Shown here: one piece after another, positions 17,998 to 26,618 of the stretch
Layout of the letters: each line of letters begins with the position of its first letter
Numbering within the stretch: position 1 is the stretch's first letter
Source: Thalassobaculum fulvum
Lineage (GTDB): Bacteria; Pseudomonadota; Alphaproteobacteria; Thalassobaculales; Thalassobaculaceae
Assembly (NCBI RefSeq): GCF_014652915.1
Contig: NZ_BMZS01000001.1
Span: forward strand, 510,779 to 574,778
Direction: 5' to 3'
Length of the DNA: 64,000 nucleotides
Position numbers and translations under genes: made by a program
The notes under the pieces: generated by a model
Told to the model about the DNA's origin: nothing
Databases searched by the model: none
What the model saw: the letters and a program-made list of their open reading frames with translations, nothing else

Positions 17998-19497
17998 TCA
18001 CGCCGGAAGCCCGGCCTTGCGGAAGCCGTCGACGAAATGCGCGAGGGTCGCGGCGTCGCGGAACGGCTCGGTCTCGGCCCATCGGCGGGTCGAGAAATGC
18101 GGGTTGCCGACCAGGAACAGCTCGGCCTCCGTGCGCGCCTCGTCGAGCCGGCCCAGTTGCGCAAGGCTGGCCGCAAGGAAGCGGCGGGAACTCGTACGCC
18201 AGGTCTCCTCCCGGCGCAGGATCGCGACCGCGGCTTCGTAGTCGCCGGCCGCGTAGTGCGCCTGGCCGAGCGTCAGATGATACCAGCTCGGTGGGAACGG
18301 GTTCAGCCGGAACGCCCGGCGGATGTGCTCGAGGCCTTCCTCCACGCGCCCGGCCAGGACGGCGATGTCGGACAGCGTCGCCCAGGTGTCGGCCTCGTTC
18401 GGGTCGAGCTCGATCGCCCTGGCGAACTCCGCATCCGCCTCGGCGAAGCGGCGCTCGTAGGCCAGCAGGTTGGCCAGCACCCAGCGGCAGCCGGCGTCGT
18501 TGGGATCGATCGCGACGGCCTTCCGTGCCAGCTCCAGGGCGACGCCGCGGTTGGCTTCCATGGGCTCGCCCCAGTGCACCCAGCCGTTCCAGTGATTCAT
18601 CGCGAGCCAGCGGTAGGCCTCGGCGTATCCGGAATCGAGCGAGATCGCCCGGGTGAGCATGAGGTGCACTTCCCGCGCCGTCTGCGGGGAGTCGTCGATC
18701 AGCCGGCGCGCCCGGACGCAGAGATCGTAGGCTTCCAGGCTGCTGGGTCGGTTGCGGGGCGGCGGCGCGCGCAGGCGGCCGAGCAGCGCCTCGACGATCC
18801 TGCCGGTGACCTCGTCCTGAACCGCGAAGATGTCTGCCACGCCGCGGTCGAAGCGTTCCGCCCACAGCTGGCCGCCGCTCGTCGTGTCGACCAGCCGGGC
18901 GTTGATCCGCACCTGCCCGGCGGCGCGCCTGGCGCTTCCCTGCAGCAGGTACCGCACGCCGAGGTCGCGGGCGATGTCGCGCAGGTCCATCGTCCTGCCC
19001 TTGTAGGCGAAGGCCGAGTTGCGGGCGATGACGAACAGGCCGGGGATCCTGGACAGGTCGGTGATCAGGTCCTCGGTCAGCCCGTCGGCGAAGCAGTCCT
19101 GTGCGCGGTCGTTGCCGAGTGTGGCAAAGGGCAGTACGGCGATCGACGGCAGATCGGCCAGCCGCAGCGGGGTTCGCGGCAGCGGCTCGACCGCCCGGGC
19201 GAACCGGTAGCCGACGCGCGGGACCGTGGCGATCCACGGACCGCCGTCGACGGCCGGGCCGAGCAGCTTGCGCAGCTGCGCGACCTGGACGGTGAGGTTG
19301 CCTTCCTCGACGGCCCTGCCCGGCCACGCCGCGTCCATCAGCTCGGCCTTGCTCAGGATCTCGCCGGGCCGCCCGGCGAGGGCCGCAAGCAGTTTCAGCC
19401 CGCGGTCGCCGACCGGAACCGGGACATCGTCCCGAAGGAGCGTTCCCGCATCGGGGTCGAGCACGAACGGCCCAAAGGCAAGACGCGATCCTGTCAT
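17998..19497 (-). CDS. Winged-helix regulator with TolB-like and TPR domains
   Basis: 499 aa. Residues 1-~105 form an OmpR/PhoB-type winged helix ('ILSKAELMDAAWPGRAVEE', 'WIATVPRVGYRF'). Residues ~115-260 match the FlgO/TolB-N-like segment usual in this family ('LPSIAVLPFATLGNDRAQD', 'GLTEDLITDLSRI'). The rest is a run of TPR repeats ('AEADAEFARAIELDPNEADT'). There is no receiver domain and no membrane helix, so it is a one-component regulator whose signal is unknown. It converges with the outer-membrane protein gene (6-bp gap) and diverges from the DUF1127 gene. Confidence 0.85.
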   Translation of the reverse strand: MTGSRLAFGPFVLDPDAGTLLRDDVPVPVGDRGLKLLAALAGRPGEILSKAELMDAAWPGRAVEEGNLTVQVAQLRKLLGPAVDGGPWIATVPRVGYRFARAVEPLPRTPLRLADLPSIAVLPFATLGNDRAQDCFADGLTEDLITDLSRIPGLFVIARNSAFAYKGRTMDLRDIARDLGVRYLLQGSARRAAGQVRINARLVDTTSGGQLWAERFDRGVADIFAVQDEVTGRIVEALLGRLRAPPPRNRPSSLEAYDLCVRARRLIDDSPQTAREVHLMLTRAISLDSGYAEAYRWLAMNHWNGWVHWGEPMEANRGVALELARKAVAIDPNDAGCRWVLANLLAYERRFAEADAEFARAIELDPNEADTWATLSDIAVLAGRVEEGLEHIRRAFRLNPFPPSWYHLTLGQAHYAAGDYEAAVAILRREETWRTSSRRFLAASLAQLGRLDEARTEAELFLVGNPHFSTRRWAETEPFRDAATLAHFVDGFRKAGLPA

Positions 19498-19516
19498 ACG
19501 GCGTCTCCATAAGCCG

Positions 19517-19541
19517 TTTGGAAGAATTTGAGAACGATTTG
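19517..19541. promoter_or_regulatory. Phased TTTG direct repeats before the winged-helix gene
   Basis: TTTG occurs at 19517, 19527 and 19538, i.e. at 10- and 11-base steps, 20-44 bp upstream of the regulator start. OmpR/PhoB-type winged helices bind direct repeats at one-turn spacing, so autoregulation is possible. The motif is short. Confidence 0.3.
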
Positions 19542-19578
19542 GCGGCCCTTAAGGACCGCGCCGTTCGTCGCCGGCAGT

Positions 19579-19601
19579 CTCGATCGTCCTTTCCGATCGA
19601 G
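19579..19601 (+). promoter_or_regulatory. Hairpin in the leader of the DUF1127 gene
   Basis: CTCGATCG - TCCTTTC - CGATCGAG: perfect 8-base arms and a 7-base loop, ending 28 bases before the DUF1127 ATG. It could act in the mRNA leader or as a DNA site; no poly-T follows. Confidence 0.35.
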
Positions 19602-19628
19602 GGAGCCGGACCGCGGGTCCGGGCAGAA

Positions 19629-19853
19629 ATGGCCGTGAACAATACTTCCCCCTTGGGATCGCGCCCGCATCGGGCGCCCCGATCCGCCGGCCTGGCGCGC
19701 CTGCGCAGCCTGCTCGCGACCTGGCGCGAGCGGACCCGCCTGCGCCGCGCCCTCCGGCGGATGCTGACCGGCGCGCCCCATCTGATCGACGACATCGGCC
19801 TGACCAGACCGCAGGCAGAGGCGGAGGCTGCCAAGCGGTTCTGGCAGGCTTGA
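19629..19853 (+). CDS. DUF1127 small basic protein
   Basis: 74 aa, rich in Arg, ending in the DUF1127 hallmark 'LIDDIGLTRPQAEAEAAKRFW'. Small DUF1127 proteins of alphaproteobacteria have been linked to RNA turnover and to phosphate or carbon storage control. The frame is open upstream, but ATG 19629 gives the usual family length and the leader holds a hairpin. It is divergent from the winged-helix regulator, which may control it. Confidence 0.8.
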   Translation: MAVNNTSPLGSRPHRAPRSAGLARLRSLLATWRERTRLRRALRRMLTGAPHLIDDIGLTRPQAEAEAAKRFWQA

Positions 19854-19982
19854 GGCGACGGCGACACCGCCGGTCCGCGCACCGCTGTGCGCCTCTCGCG
19901 GGTTCATGACGCGGATTTAACGCCGCGCCGTGCGGTTTCGCGCTATGGGATTGCCGCGAGACAGCGTCCGAGGCATCCGCCC

Positions 19983-21239
19983 ATGTACAAGTCGTTCTTC
20001 CCCAACCCGAAGCCGTTCTTCACCTCCGTGGTGCTGTGGACCGCCGTCGCGGTGGCGGTCTGGTACGGGGCCGGCGAGGAGATCGGCGCCTGGCTCGGCT
20101 TCCCGCCGGCGTCGCCGGACACCCCGCCGCCGCTCGGCCTCGGGCATTTCACGACCCCGCAGTTCGTCTGGTTCTACCTGTACTACGTCGCGGTCGTCGG
20201 CCTGTTCGCCGGATTCTGGTTCACGGTCTCGCCGCACCGCTGGCAGCTCTGGTCGATCCTCGGCTCCGCGGTGATCATCTTCTCGACCTATTTCAGCGTG
20301 CAGGTCTCGGTCGCGATCAACAACTGGCGCCGGCCGTTCTTCGACGCCGTCCAGAACGCGCTGTCGGGGAACTCGACCACCACCGTCGACGATCTCTACG
20401 CGCTGATCCTGGTGTTCGCGCAGATCGCCTTCCTGTGGGTGGCGGTCTACGTGGCGACCCGGTTCTTCGTCAGCCACTTCGTGTTCCGCTGGCGCACCGC
20501 GATGAACCACTACTACATGTCGCGCTGGCCGGAGGTACGGACCATCGAGGGGGCGGCCCAGCGCGTGCAGGAGGACACCATGCGGTTCGCCACCATCATG
20601 GAGGACCTCGGGGTCTCGGTGGTCGACTCGGTGATGACCCTGTTCGCGTTCCTGCCGGTGCTGTTCGAGCTGTCGAGCCACGTCGTCGAGCTGCCGTTCG
20701 TCGGCACGATCCCGGCGCCGCTGTTCAACGCGGCGATCTTCTGGTCGCTGTTCGGCACGGTGCTGCTCGGGGTCGCCGGCATCAAGCTGCCCGGGCTCAA
20801 CTTCCGCAACCAGCGGGTCGAGGCGGCCTACCGCAAGGAGCTGGTGTACGGCGAGGACGATGCCGGCCGGGCCCAGCCGATGACCGTGGCCGACCTGTTC
20901 GACCACGTCCGGGTCAACTACTTCCGGCTGTACTTCCACTATGCCTATTTCAACGTGTTCCGCGGCATGTACCTGCAGGCCGACAATATCTTCGCCTACC
21001 TGATCCTGATCCCGACGATCGCCGCCGGGAAGATCACCTTCGGCCTGCTCCAGCAGATCCTGACCGCGTTCAGCCAGGTGTCCAACTCGTTCCAGTACCT
21101 GGTCAACTCGTGGACCACGATCATCGAGCTGCTGTCGATCCAGAAGCGCCTCGCCGCCTTCGAGGCCGCCTTCGAGGGACGCGAACTCGCCGCCATCGAC
21201 CGGGAGTACCTGCCCGGCCGAGCCGCCGCGGGCGACTGA
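19983..21239 (+). CDS. SbmA/BacA-like peptide transporter
   Basis: 418 aa with membrane helices near residues 10-30, 60-85, 90-115, 150-180, 235-260 and 330-350. Family motifs are clear: 'WRWALNDY'-type region here as 'FRWRTAMNHYYMSRW', 'IEGAAQRVQEDTMRF' and 'QVSNSFQYLVNSWTTIIEL'. SbmA/BacA proteins are proton-driven importers of peptides, including proline-rich antimicrobials, and affect very-long-chain-fatty-acid lipid A in rhizobia. There is no ATPase domain. ATG 19983 begins 'MYKSFFPNPKPFF', the family's usual N-terminus. Confidence 0.9.
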   Translation: MYKSFFPNPKPFFTSVVLWTAVAVAVWYGAGEEIGAWLGFPPASPDTPPPLGLGHFTTPQFVWFYLYYVAVVGLFAGFWFTVSPHRWQLWSILGSAVIIFSTYFSVQVSVAINNWRRPFFDAVQNALSGNSTTTVDDLYALILVFAQIAFLWVAVYVATRFFVSHFVFRWRTAMNHYYMSRWPEVRTIEGAAQRVQEDTMRFATIMEDLGVSVVDSVMTLFAFLPVLFELSSHVVELPFVGTIPAPLFNAAIFWSLFGTVLLGVAGIKLPGLNFRNQRVEAAYRKELVYGEDDAGRAQPMTVADLFDHVRVNYFRLYFHYAYFNVFRGMYLQADNIFAYLILIPTIAAGKITFGLLQQILTAFSQVSNSFQYLVNSWTTIIELLSIQKRLAAFEAAFEGRELAAIDREYLPGRAAAGD

Positions 21240-21371
21240 TCCGGCCATGTGGCGGTCGCCCGGCACCCGGGTTTTCTGACCGGAAGGTCAGCATTGCGGC
21301 TTCCCGGTGCAACGCAGCGTGGTTATGCTCCCGCAATTGGAGGAGTGACGGTCGCTCGTGCCCGGCGCTCC

Positions 21372-21501
21372 GTGGATCCCGGAGCCGCCCCGGACCAGGT
21401 CCGGGTCCCTCCGGGATGACGAATTAACGGGGGATGCCGCTTTGGCCTTCAGCCTTCCTCTTTCGTCATTCCGGAGACGCGCAGCGGGCTCCGGAAACCA
21501 C
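21372..21501. repeat. Dispersed palindromic repeat, copy 5 (variant)
   Basis: 'cgtggatcccggag ... ctccgggatgacg' then 'cgtcattccggag ... ctccggaaaccacc'. It fills most of the 325-bp gap between the SbmA/BacA gene and the first ABC permease, i.e. the right edge of the intervening block. Confidence 0.75.
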
Positions 21502-21564
21502 CGGCCGCTGCATTCGACCGGGTCGGCATGACGGGGATGTGGCGATGACGAGCGAAGGCACGCG

Positions 21565-22476
21565 ATGATCCGGCGGCTGACCGACCGCCTCAGGCAGGGG
21601 CAGACGGTTCCGATCCTGGTCGTGCTCGCGGCCCTGGTGGCGCTCTGGTACGGCTTCGCGGTCTACCTGAACGCGCCCTGGCAGCTCGACGTGTACGCCA
21701 AGGCGAACAAGGCCGACTGGATGGTCTCCGACCTGGTCGCCGACACCCTGAACCAGGACCGCCCGGTGCTGCCGGCCGCCCACCAGGTGTTCGAGGAGAT
21801 CTGGAAGACCACGGTCGAGAAGCCGGTCACCTCCAAGCGCAGCCTGGTCTACCACGCCTGGGTCACGCTCTCGGCGACCCTGCTCGGCTTCGTCATCGGC
21901 ACCGGCCTCGGGGTCGTGCTGGCGGTGCTGATCCTGCACAACCGGGCGGTCGACCGCTCGCTGATGCCCTGGGTGGTGGCCAGCCAGACCATCCCGATCC
22001 TGGCGATCGCCCCGATGATCATCGTGGTGCTGAACGCCATCGGGCTGTCTGGCCTGCTGCCGAAGGCGCTGATCTCGGCCTATCTCAGCTTCTTCCCGGT
22101 GGTGGTCGGCATGGTGAAGGGGCTGCGCAGCCCCGAGGTCCAGCACCTCGACCTGATGCACACCTACAACGCCAGCGCCTGGCAGACCTTCTGGAAGCTG
22201 CGCTGGCCGAGCGCGGTACCCTACCTGTTCACCTCGATGAAGGTGGCGGTGGCGATCAGCCTGGTCGGCGCCATCGTCGGCGAGCTGCCGACCGGCGCGG
22301 TCGCCGGGCTCGGTGCCCGGCTGCTTGCCGGCTCGTACTACGGCCAGACCGTGCAGATCTGGTCGGCGCTGTTCGCGGCGGCGGCGCTGGCGGCGGTGCT
22401 GGTGATGCTGGTCGGGCTCGCCGACCGGCTAGTGTCCAGGGCCATGGGGGCGCGGCCCACGGGGGCGGGGCGATGA
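21565..22476 (+). CDS. ABC transporter permease 1
   Basis: 303 aa of the BPD_transp_1 type (SsuC/TauC/ThiX-like). A first membrane helix lies near residues 15-35, then a block of about five helices from ~95 to the end. The EAA-type loop contacting the ATPase reads 'TYNASAWQTFWKLRWPSAVPY'-like, with the conserved Gly replaced by Ala. It overlaps the next permease gene by 4 bases (ATGA), so translation is coupled. With the ATPase at 11.6 kb and the NMT1-like protein it would form an importer for a pyrimidine or related ring. Confidence 0.88.
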   Translation: MIRRLTDRLRQGQTVPILVVLAALVALWYGFAVYLNAPWQLDVYAKANKADWMVSDLVADTLNQDRPVLPAAHQVFEEIWKTTVEKPVTSKRSLVYHAWVTLSATLLGFVIGTGLGVVLAVLILHNRAVDRSLMPWVVASQTIPILAIAPMIIVVLNAIGLSGLLPKALISAYLSFFPVVVGMVKGLRSPEVQHLDLMHTYNASAWQTFWKLRWPSAVPYLFTSMKVAVAISLVGAIVGELPTGAVAGLGARLLAGSYYGQTVQIWSALFAAAALAAVLVMLVGLADRLVSRAMGARPTGAGR

Positions 22477-23588
22477 CCAGGGTGCAGACCGCCCTGGCGA
22501 TTGTCCTCGGGGCCGGCTCGTTGCTCGGGCTGGTGCTGCCGGTGTCGACCGGCGAGGCGAGCCTGCCCGACGTTCCGGCGGTCGCGGCCTTCGCGGTGCT
22601 CGGCGTGCTGTCGCTGTCCCGGTTCGGGGCGGCCCGGTTCCGCTTCGCCCTGCCGTACTGGGTCGACGGCGGGCTGTCGGTGCTGGGTGCGGTTTCGCTG
22701 CTGGCGGCGCTGCCGGAGATCGGCCGGGCCGGGGCCGGCTACTGGCTGTTGCTGGTGGCGGCCTGGGCGGCGGCCTGGCTGTTCGTCGAGCGGATGATCG
22801 CGGCCGAACCGGCGCGCGGCGGCGGCCGGCTGCGGCGGCTGCTGGTGCCAGTGTATTTCGGGGTGTGGATCCTGGTGCTGTGGGAGGCGGTGGTGCGCGG
22901 CGCCGGGGTGCCGTCGGTGCTGCTGCCGCCGCCCTCGGCGGTCGGGGTGCGGCTGGCGGCGTCGACCGGGATCCTGTGGGCCGACTTCCAGCAGACCTTC
23001 CTGAAGGCGGTGCTGATCGGCTACGCGCTCGGCTGCGGCTCGGCCTTCCTGGCCGCCATCGCCATCGACCGCAGCCCGTTCCTGCAGCGCGGGCTGCTGC
23101 CGCTCGGCAACTTCGTGTCGGCCCTGCCGATCATCGGCGTCGCCCCGATCCTGGTGATGTGGTTCGGCTTCGACTGGCCGTCCAAGGCGGCGGTCGTGGT
23201 GGTCATGACGTTCTTCCCGATGCTGGTGAACACGGTCGCCGGCCTGGCCGCGGCCGGGGCGATGGAGCGCGACTTGATGCGCACCTACGCCGCCGGCTAC
23301 TGGCAGACCCTGCTCAAGCTGCGGCTGCCGGCCGCCGCACCCTTCATCTTCAACGCGCTCAAGATCAACTCCACGCTCGCCCTGATCGGTGCCATCGTGG
23401 CGGAGTTCTTCGGTACCCCGATCGTCGGCATGGGCTTCCGGATCTCCACCGAGGTCGGGCGCATGAACATCGACATGGTCTGGGCCGAGATCGCGGTCGC
23501 CGCGGTCGCCGGCTCGACCTTCTACAGCGTCGTCACCCTGGTCGAGCGGGCGGCGACGTTCTGGCATCCCTCGGTCCGCAGCGGGTAG
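22473..23588 (+). CDS. ABC transporter permease 2
   Basis: 371 aa, longer than usual because ~110 N-terminal residues add three or four extra membrane helices before the standard BPD_transp_1 core ('PSVLLPPPSAVGVRLA', then 'TYAAGYWQTLLKLRLPAAAPF' region as the EAA loop). Start ATG overlaps the stop of permease 1. Paired but different permeases are normal for NMT1-type pyrimidine importers. The binding-protein gene starts 42 bp downstream. Confidence 0.88.
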   Translation: MTRVQTALAIVLGAGSLLGLVLPVSTGEASLPDVPAVAAFAVLGVLSLSRFGAARFRFALPYWVDGGLSVLGAVSLLAALPEIGRAGAGYWLLLVAAWAAAWLFVERMIAAEPARGGGRLRRLLVPVYFGVWILVLWEAVVRGAGVPSVLLPPPSAVGVRLAASTGILWADFQQTFLKAVLIGYALGCGSAFLAAIAIDRSPFLQRGLLPLGNFVSALPIIGVAPILVMWFGFDWPSKAAVVVVMTFFPMLVNTVAGLAAAGAMERDLMRTYAAGYWQTLLKLRLPAAAPFIFNALKINSTLALIGAIVAEFFGTPIVGMGFRISTEVGRMNIDMVWAEIAVAAVAGSTFYSVVTLVERAATFWHPSVRSG

Positions 23589-23630
23589 TCCGCCGCGGGG
23601 CGAGGGGCAAAAACAAGGAGAGACAGGGAA

Positions 23631-24620
23631 ATGAACAGGCTTCTGACGTCGATGATGGCCGGCGCGATGGCGCTGGCGGCGAGCCAGGCGCTGGCCGCCG
23701 ACAAGGTGACCCTGCAGCTGAAATGGGTCACCCAGGCCCAGTTCGCCGGCTACTACGTGGCCAAGGACAAGGGCTTCTACGAAGCCGAGAACCTGGACGT
23801 CGAGATCAAGCCGGGCGGCCCGGACATCGCGCCTGCGCAGGTGCTGGCCGGCGGCGGCGCCGACGTGATCATCGACTGGATGCCGTCGGCGCTCGCGACC
23901 CGCGAGAAGGGCGTGGCGGTGGTCAACATCGCGCAGCCGTTCAAGTCCTCGGGCATGATGCTGACCTGCCGCAAGGAGACCGGCATCAAGTCGCCGAAGG
24001 ACTTCCCGGGCCGGACCCTCGGCGTGTGGTTCTACGGCAACGAGTATCCGTTCCTGTCGTGGATGAGCCACCTCGGCATCCCGACCGACGGCGGCGCCAA
24101 GGGCGTGACCGTGCTGAAGCAGGGCTTCAACGTCGACCCGCTGCTGCAGAAGCAGGCCGACTGCATCTCGACCATGACCTATAACGAGTACTGGCAGGTC
24201 ATCGACGCCGGCATCGCGGCCGACGACCTGGTGGTGTTCAAGTACCAGGACCAGGGCGTGGCGACCCTCGAGGACGGCATCTACGTGCTCGAGGACAAGC
24301 TGAAGGACGCCGCTTTCGCCGACAGGATGGTGCGGTTCGTGCGCGCCTCGATGAAGGGCTGGAAGTGGGCCGAGGAGAACCCGGACGCGGCCGCCGAGAT
24401 CGTGCTCGACAACGACGCCACTGGCGCCCAGACCGAGAAGCACCAGAAGCGGATGATGGGCGAGATCGCCAAGCTGACCGCCGGCTCCAACGGCGCGCTC
24501 GACCCGGCCGACTACGAGCGCACGGTCAAGACCCTGCTGGAGGGCGGCTCCGACCCGGTGATCACCAAGAAGCCGGAAGGGGCCTGGACCCACGCGATCA
24601 CCGACAAGGCGCTCAAGTAA
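23631..24620 (+). CDS. NMT1/THI5-like periplasmic substrate-binding protein
   Basis: 329 aa with a signal peptide ending 'SQALAADKVTLQL'. The mature start 'LKWVTQAQFAGYYVAKDKG' and 'NLDVEIKPGG' are hallmarks of the NMT1 family, which binds pyrimidine-like rings (HMP, FAMP, riboflavin precursors). The 'CRKETGIKSPKDFPGRTLG' segment is also typical. An aromatic-rich pocket for uracil, thymine or a related base is inferred from the catabolic genes nearby. Two close Met codons in the signal peptide make the start slightly uncertain; AGGGAA lies before 23631. A strong terminator follows. Confidence 0.9.
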   Translation: MNRLLTSMMAGAMALAASQALAADKVTLQLKWVTQAQFAGYYVAKDKGFYEAENLDVEIKPGGPDIAPAQVLAGGGADVIIDWMPSALATREKGVAVVNIAQPFKSSGMMLTCRKETGIKSPKDFPGRTLGVWFYGNEYPFLSWMSHLGIPTDGGAKGVTVLKQGFNVDPLLQKQADCISTMTYNEYWQVIDAGIAADDLVVFKYQDQGVATLEDGIYVLEDKLKDAAFADRMVRFVRASMKGWKWAEENPDAAAEIVLDNDATGAQTEKHQKRMMGEIAKLTAGSNGALDPADYERTVKTLLEGGSDPVITKKPEGAWTHAITDKALK

Positions 24621-24646
24621 GCCCTGCGGTCCGCCGTCGCACGGGG

Positions 24647-24673
24647 AAGGGGCGGGCGACCGCCCCTTTCTTC
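24647..24673 (+). terminator. Rho-independent terminator after the ABC operon
   Basis: AAGGGGCGG - GCGA - CCGCCCCTT: perfect 9-base stem, 4-base loop, followed by TCTTC. It starts 27 bases after the binding-protein stop and ends the permease-permease-SBP unit. Confidence 0.85.
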
Positions 24674-24700
24674 GTCTGGGGAGGGTTCGGGAAGCTCGTC

Positions 24701-24806
24701 GGGGTCCCGGCTCCCCCCGGAGCAAGTCCGGGGTCGGCCGGGATGAGGGCTCGAGACAAGATCCTCATCCCGGCCGTAGCGGCTTGCCGCGGAGAGCCGG
24801 GACCCC
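24701..24806. repeat. Dispersed palindromic repeat, copy 6
   Basis: Outer arms 'ggggtcccggct' and 'agccgggacccc', inner 'ccgggatgagg' and 'cctcatcccgg'. It lies between the terminator and the lipoprotein hydrolase gene. Confidence 0.85.
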
Positions 24807-24848
24807 GACGGGCTTTGCGCGACGGGGCGTCGCCCTATCTTTTCTCGA

Positions 24849-25754
24849 ATGCGCCGCCCGCCCATCCCGCTCCTGCCCATCCCGCTCCTGCTCGTCCTGC
24901 TGCTGCCGGTCCTGCTGTCCGGCTGCTACCTGTCGCGCTCGGCCGATCTGCCGGACGAGCTGGGCCGGACCTGGCGCGGCGCCACCGTGGCGGTGCCGTT
25001 CTCGGCGGTCGACCCGGCGCTGGCCGACGTGACCGGCCGGATGGCCGAGGTCGAGGACCGGCTGCGGGCGGCGCGGCCGGCCGGGCGGCTGCCGCTGGTG
25101 GTGTTCCTGCACGGCTGCAACGGGCTGCATCCGGGCTACCGGGTCGACCTCGGCTTCCTGCGGGCCCAGGGCTATGCGGTGGTGGCGCCCGACAGCTTCG
25201 CGCGCGACTACAAGCCGCGAAGCTGCGACCGGCACAGCAAGACCGGCGGCTTCCACCCGGGGGTGATCGGCTTCCGGCTGGCCGAGACCGCCCATGCGCT
25301 GGAACGGGTGCGGGCGTTCCCCTGGGTCGACCCGGACCGCATCGTGCTGATGGGGCAGAGCGAGGGCGGCATCACCACCGCCAACTGGGAGGGCGACGGC
25401 CTCGCCGGGCGGGTGATCCTGGGCTGGACCTGCCAGATCCCGTGGCCGCCGCTGTGGGGCCTGCGCGGCGACCGTTCGACGCCGGTGCTGTCGGTGGTCA
25501 GCCGCGACGACCCGTGGTTCGCGCCGTGGTACGTCGCCGGCGACTGCGGCACCGACATGGACGGGTTCGCCGACGCCCGCTCGGTGGTGCTGGACGGCTC
25601 GACCCACCATGTGCTGCGGCTGCCCGAGGCGCAGCGCGCGGTCGCCGAGTTCCTGGCCCGGGTCGCGCCTACCCGGGTCGCGCCCGCCCTGGCCAGGCCC
25701 GGACCGCCCGTCGGGGTCCCGGCTCTTCGCGGCAAGCCGCTGCGGCCGGGATGA
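24849..25754 (+). CDS. Predicted lipoprotein alpha/beta hydrolase (dienelactone-hydrolase-like)
   Basis: 301 aa. The N-terminus 'IPLLLVLLLPVLLSGC' is a lipobox, so the protein is likely lipid-anchored. The hydrolase core shows 'VVFLHGCNGLHPGYR' (oxyanion region), the nucleophile elbow 'GQSEGG' near residue 175, 'SRDDPWF' with a candidate acid, and His in 'DGSTHHVL'. The C-terminal ~15 residues ('PVGVPALRGKPLRPG') are encoded by the start of dispersed repeat copy 7, so the insertion seems to have replaced the original end. Substrate unknown. Confidence 0.8.
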   Translation: MRRPPIPLLPIPLLLVLLLPVLLSGCYLSRSADLPDELGRTWRGATVAVPFSAVDPALADVTGRMAEVEDRLRAARPAGRLPLVVFLHGCNGLHPGYRVDLGFLRAQGYAVVAPDSFARDYKPRSCDRHSKTGGFHPGVIGFRLAETAHALERVRAFPWVDPDRIVLMGQSEGGITTANWEGDGLAGRVILGWTCQIPWPPLWGLRGDRSTPVLSVVSRDDPWFAPWYVAGDCGTDMDGFADARSVVLDGSTHHVLRLPEAQRAVAEFLARVAPTRVAPALARPGPPVGVPALRGKPLRPG

Positions 25755-25821
25755 GGGCCATATCTCAAGCCCTCATCCCGGCCGAGCCCCGGACCTGCTC
25801 CGGGGCGAGAGCCGGGACCCC
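25713..25821. repeat. Dispersed palindromic repeat, copy 7
   Basis: Outer arms 'ggggtcccggctct' and 'gagccgggacccc', inner 'ccgggatgagg' and 'cctcatcccgg'. Its left arm codes the tail of the hydrolase; the right arm ends 16 bases before the FAH-family stop. Confidence 0.85.
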
Positions 25822-25836
25822 GAAGCCGTAGCGGCC

Positions 25837-26520
25837 TCAGACCACGCCGAGCTTCAGCTCGCCGACGCCCTCGACGAAGCCGTGCAGCTGGTCGCCGCGC
25901 TTGACCGGGCCGACGCCGGACGGGGTGCCCGACATGATCAGGTCGCCGGCCTTGAGCTCGAACAGCTCGGACAGGAACGCGATCATCTCCGGCACCTTCC
26001 AGATCAGCTGGTTCAGGTCGCCTTCCTGTTTGGTCTCGCCGTTGATCTTCAGCCAGACCGCGCCCTGGCTCGGGTGGCCGATCTCGCTCGCCGGGACCAG
26101 CGCGGTGCACGGGGCCGAGTGCTCGAACGCCTTGCCGACCTCCCACGGACGGCCGAGGTCCTTGGCCTTGCCCTGCAGGTCGCGGCGGGTCATGTCGAGG
26201 CCGACGGCGTAGCCGTAGACGTGCTCCATCGCGCTCTCGACCGGGATGTTCTTGCCCCCGCTCTTCAGCGCCACCACCATCTCGATCTCGTGGTGCACGT
26301 CGCTGCTCATCGGCGGGTACGGGAAGTCCTGGCCGACCAGCAGGTTGTCCGGGTTCTTCTGGAAGAAGAACGGCGGCTCCTTGTTCGGGTCGTGGCCCAT
26401 CTCGATGGCGTGGGCGGCGTAGTTGCGCCCGACGCAGTAGATCCGGTGCACCGGGAACAGGTCGTCGCTGCCGCGCACCGGCAGGGCCGCCACCGGCGGC
26501 GGGGTGATCACATAGGACAT
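25837..26520 (-). CDS. Fumarylacetoacetate hydrolase family protein
   Basis: 227 aa, the size of fumarylpyruvate hydrolase-like members. Family motifs are 'CVGRNYAAHAIEMG', the metal Glu pair in 'HHEIEMVVAL', 'GYAVGLDMTRRDLQ', 'GKAFEHSAP' and 'SGTPSGVGPV'. Such enzymes cleave C-C bonds in acylpyruvates (gentisate or similar aromatic ring-cleavage products) or decarboxylate oxaloacetate. Start ATG 26520. It stands alone on the minus strand behind the LysR gene, which may control it. Confidence 0.92.
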   Translation of the reverse strand: MSYVITPPPVAALPVRGSDDLFPVHRIYCVGRNYAAHAIEMGHDPNKEPPFFFQKNPDNLLVGQDFPYPPMSSDVHHEIEMVVALKSGGKNIPVESAMEHVYGYAVGLDMTRRDLQGKAKDLGRPWEVGKAFEHSAPCTALVPASEIGHPSQGAVWLKINGETKQEGDLNQLIWKVPEMIAFLSELFELKAGDLIMSGTPSGVGPVKRGDQLHGFVEGVGELKLGVV

Positions 26521-26618
26521 GGCGGGTTTCGTTCTTGTCTGGAGTTGCGGGCTTGGATGGTCTTGCGGGCGGCACCTTACCGCGGCGCGCGGCCGGAGGG
26601 CAGTGCAAGGTTGCCGTG

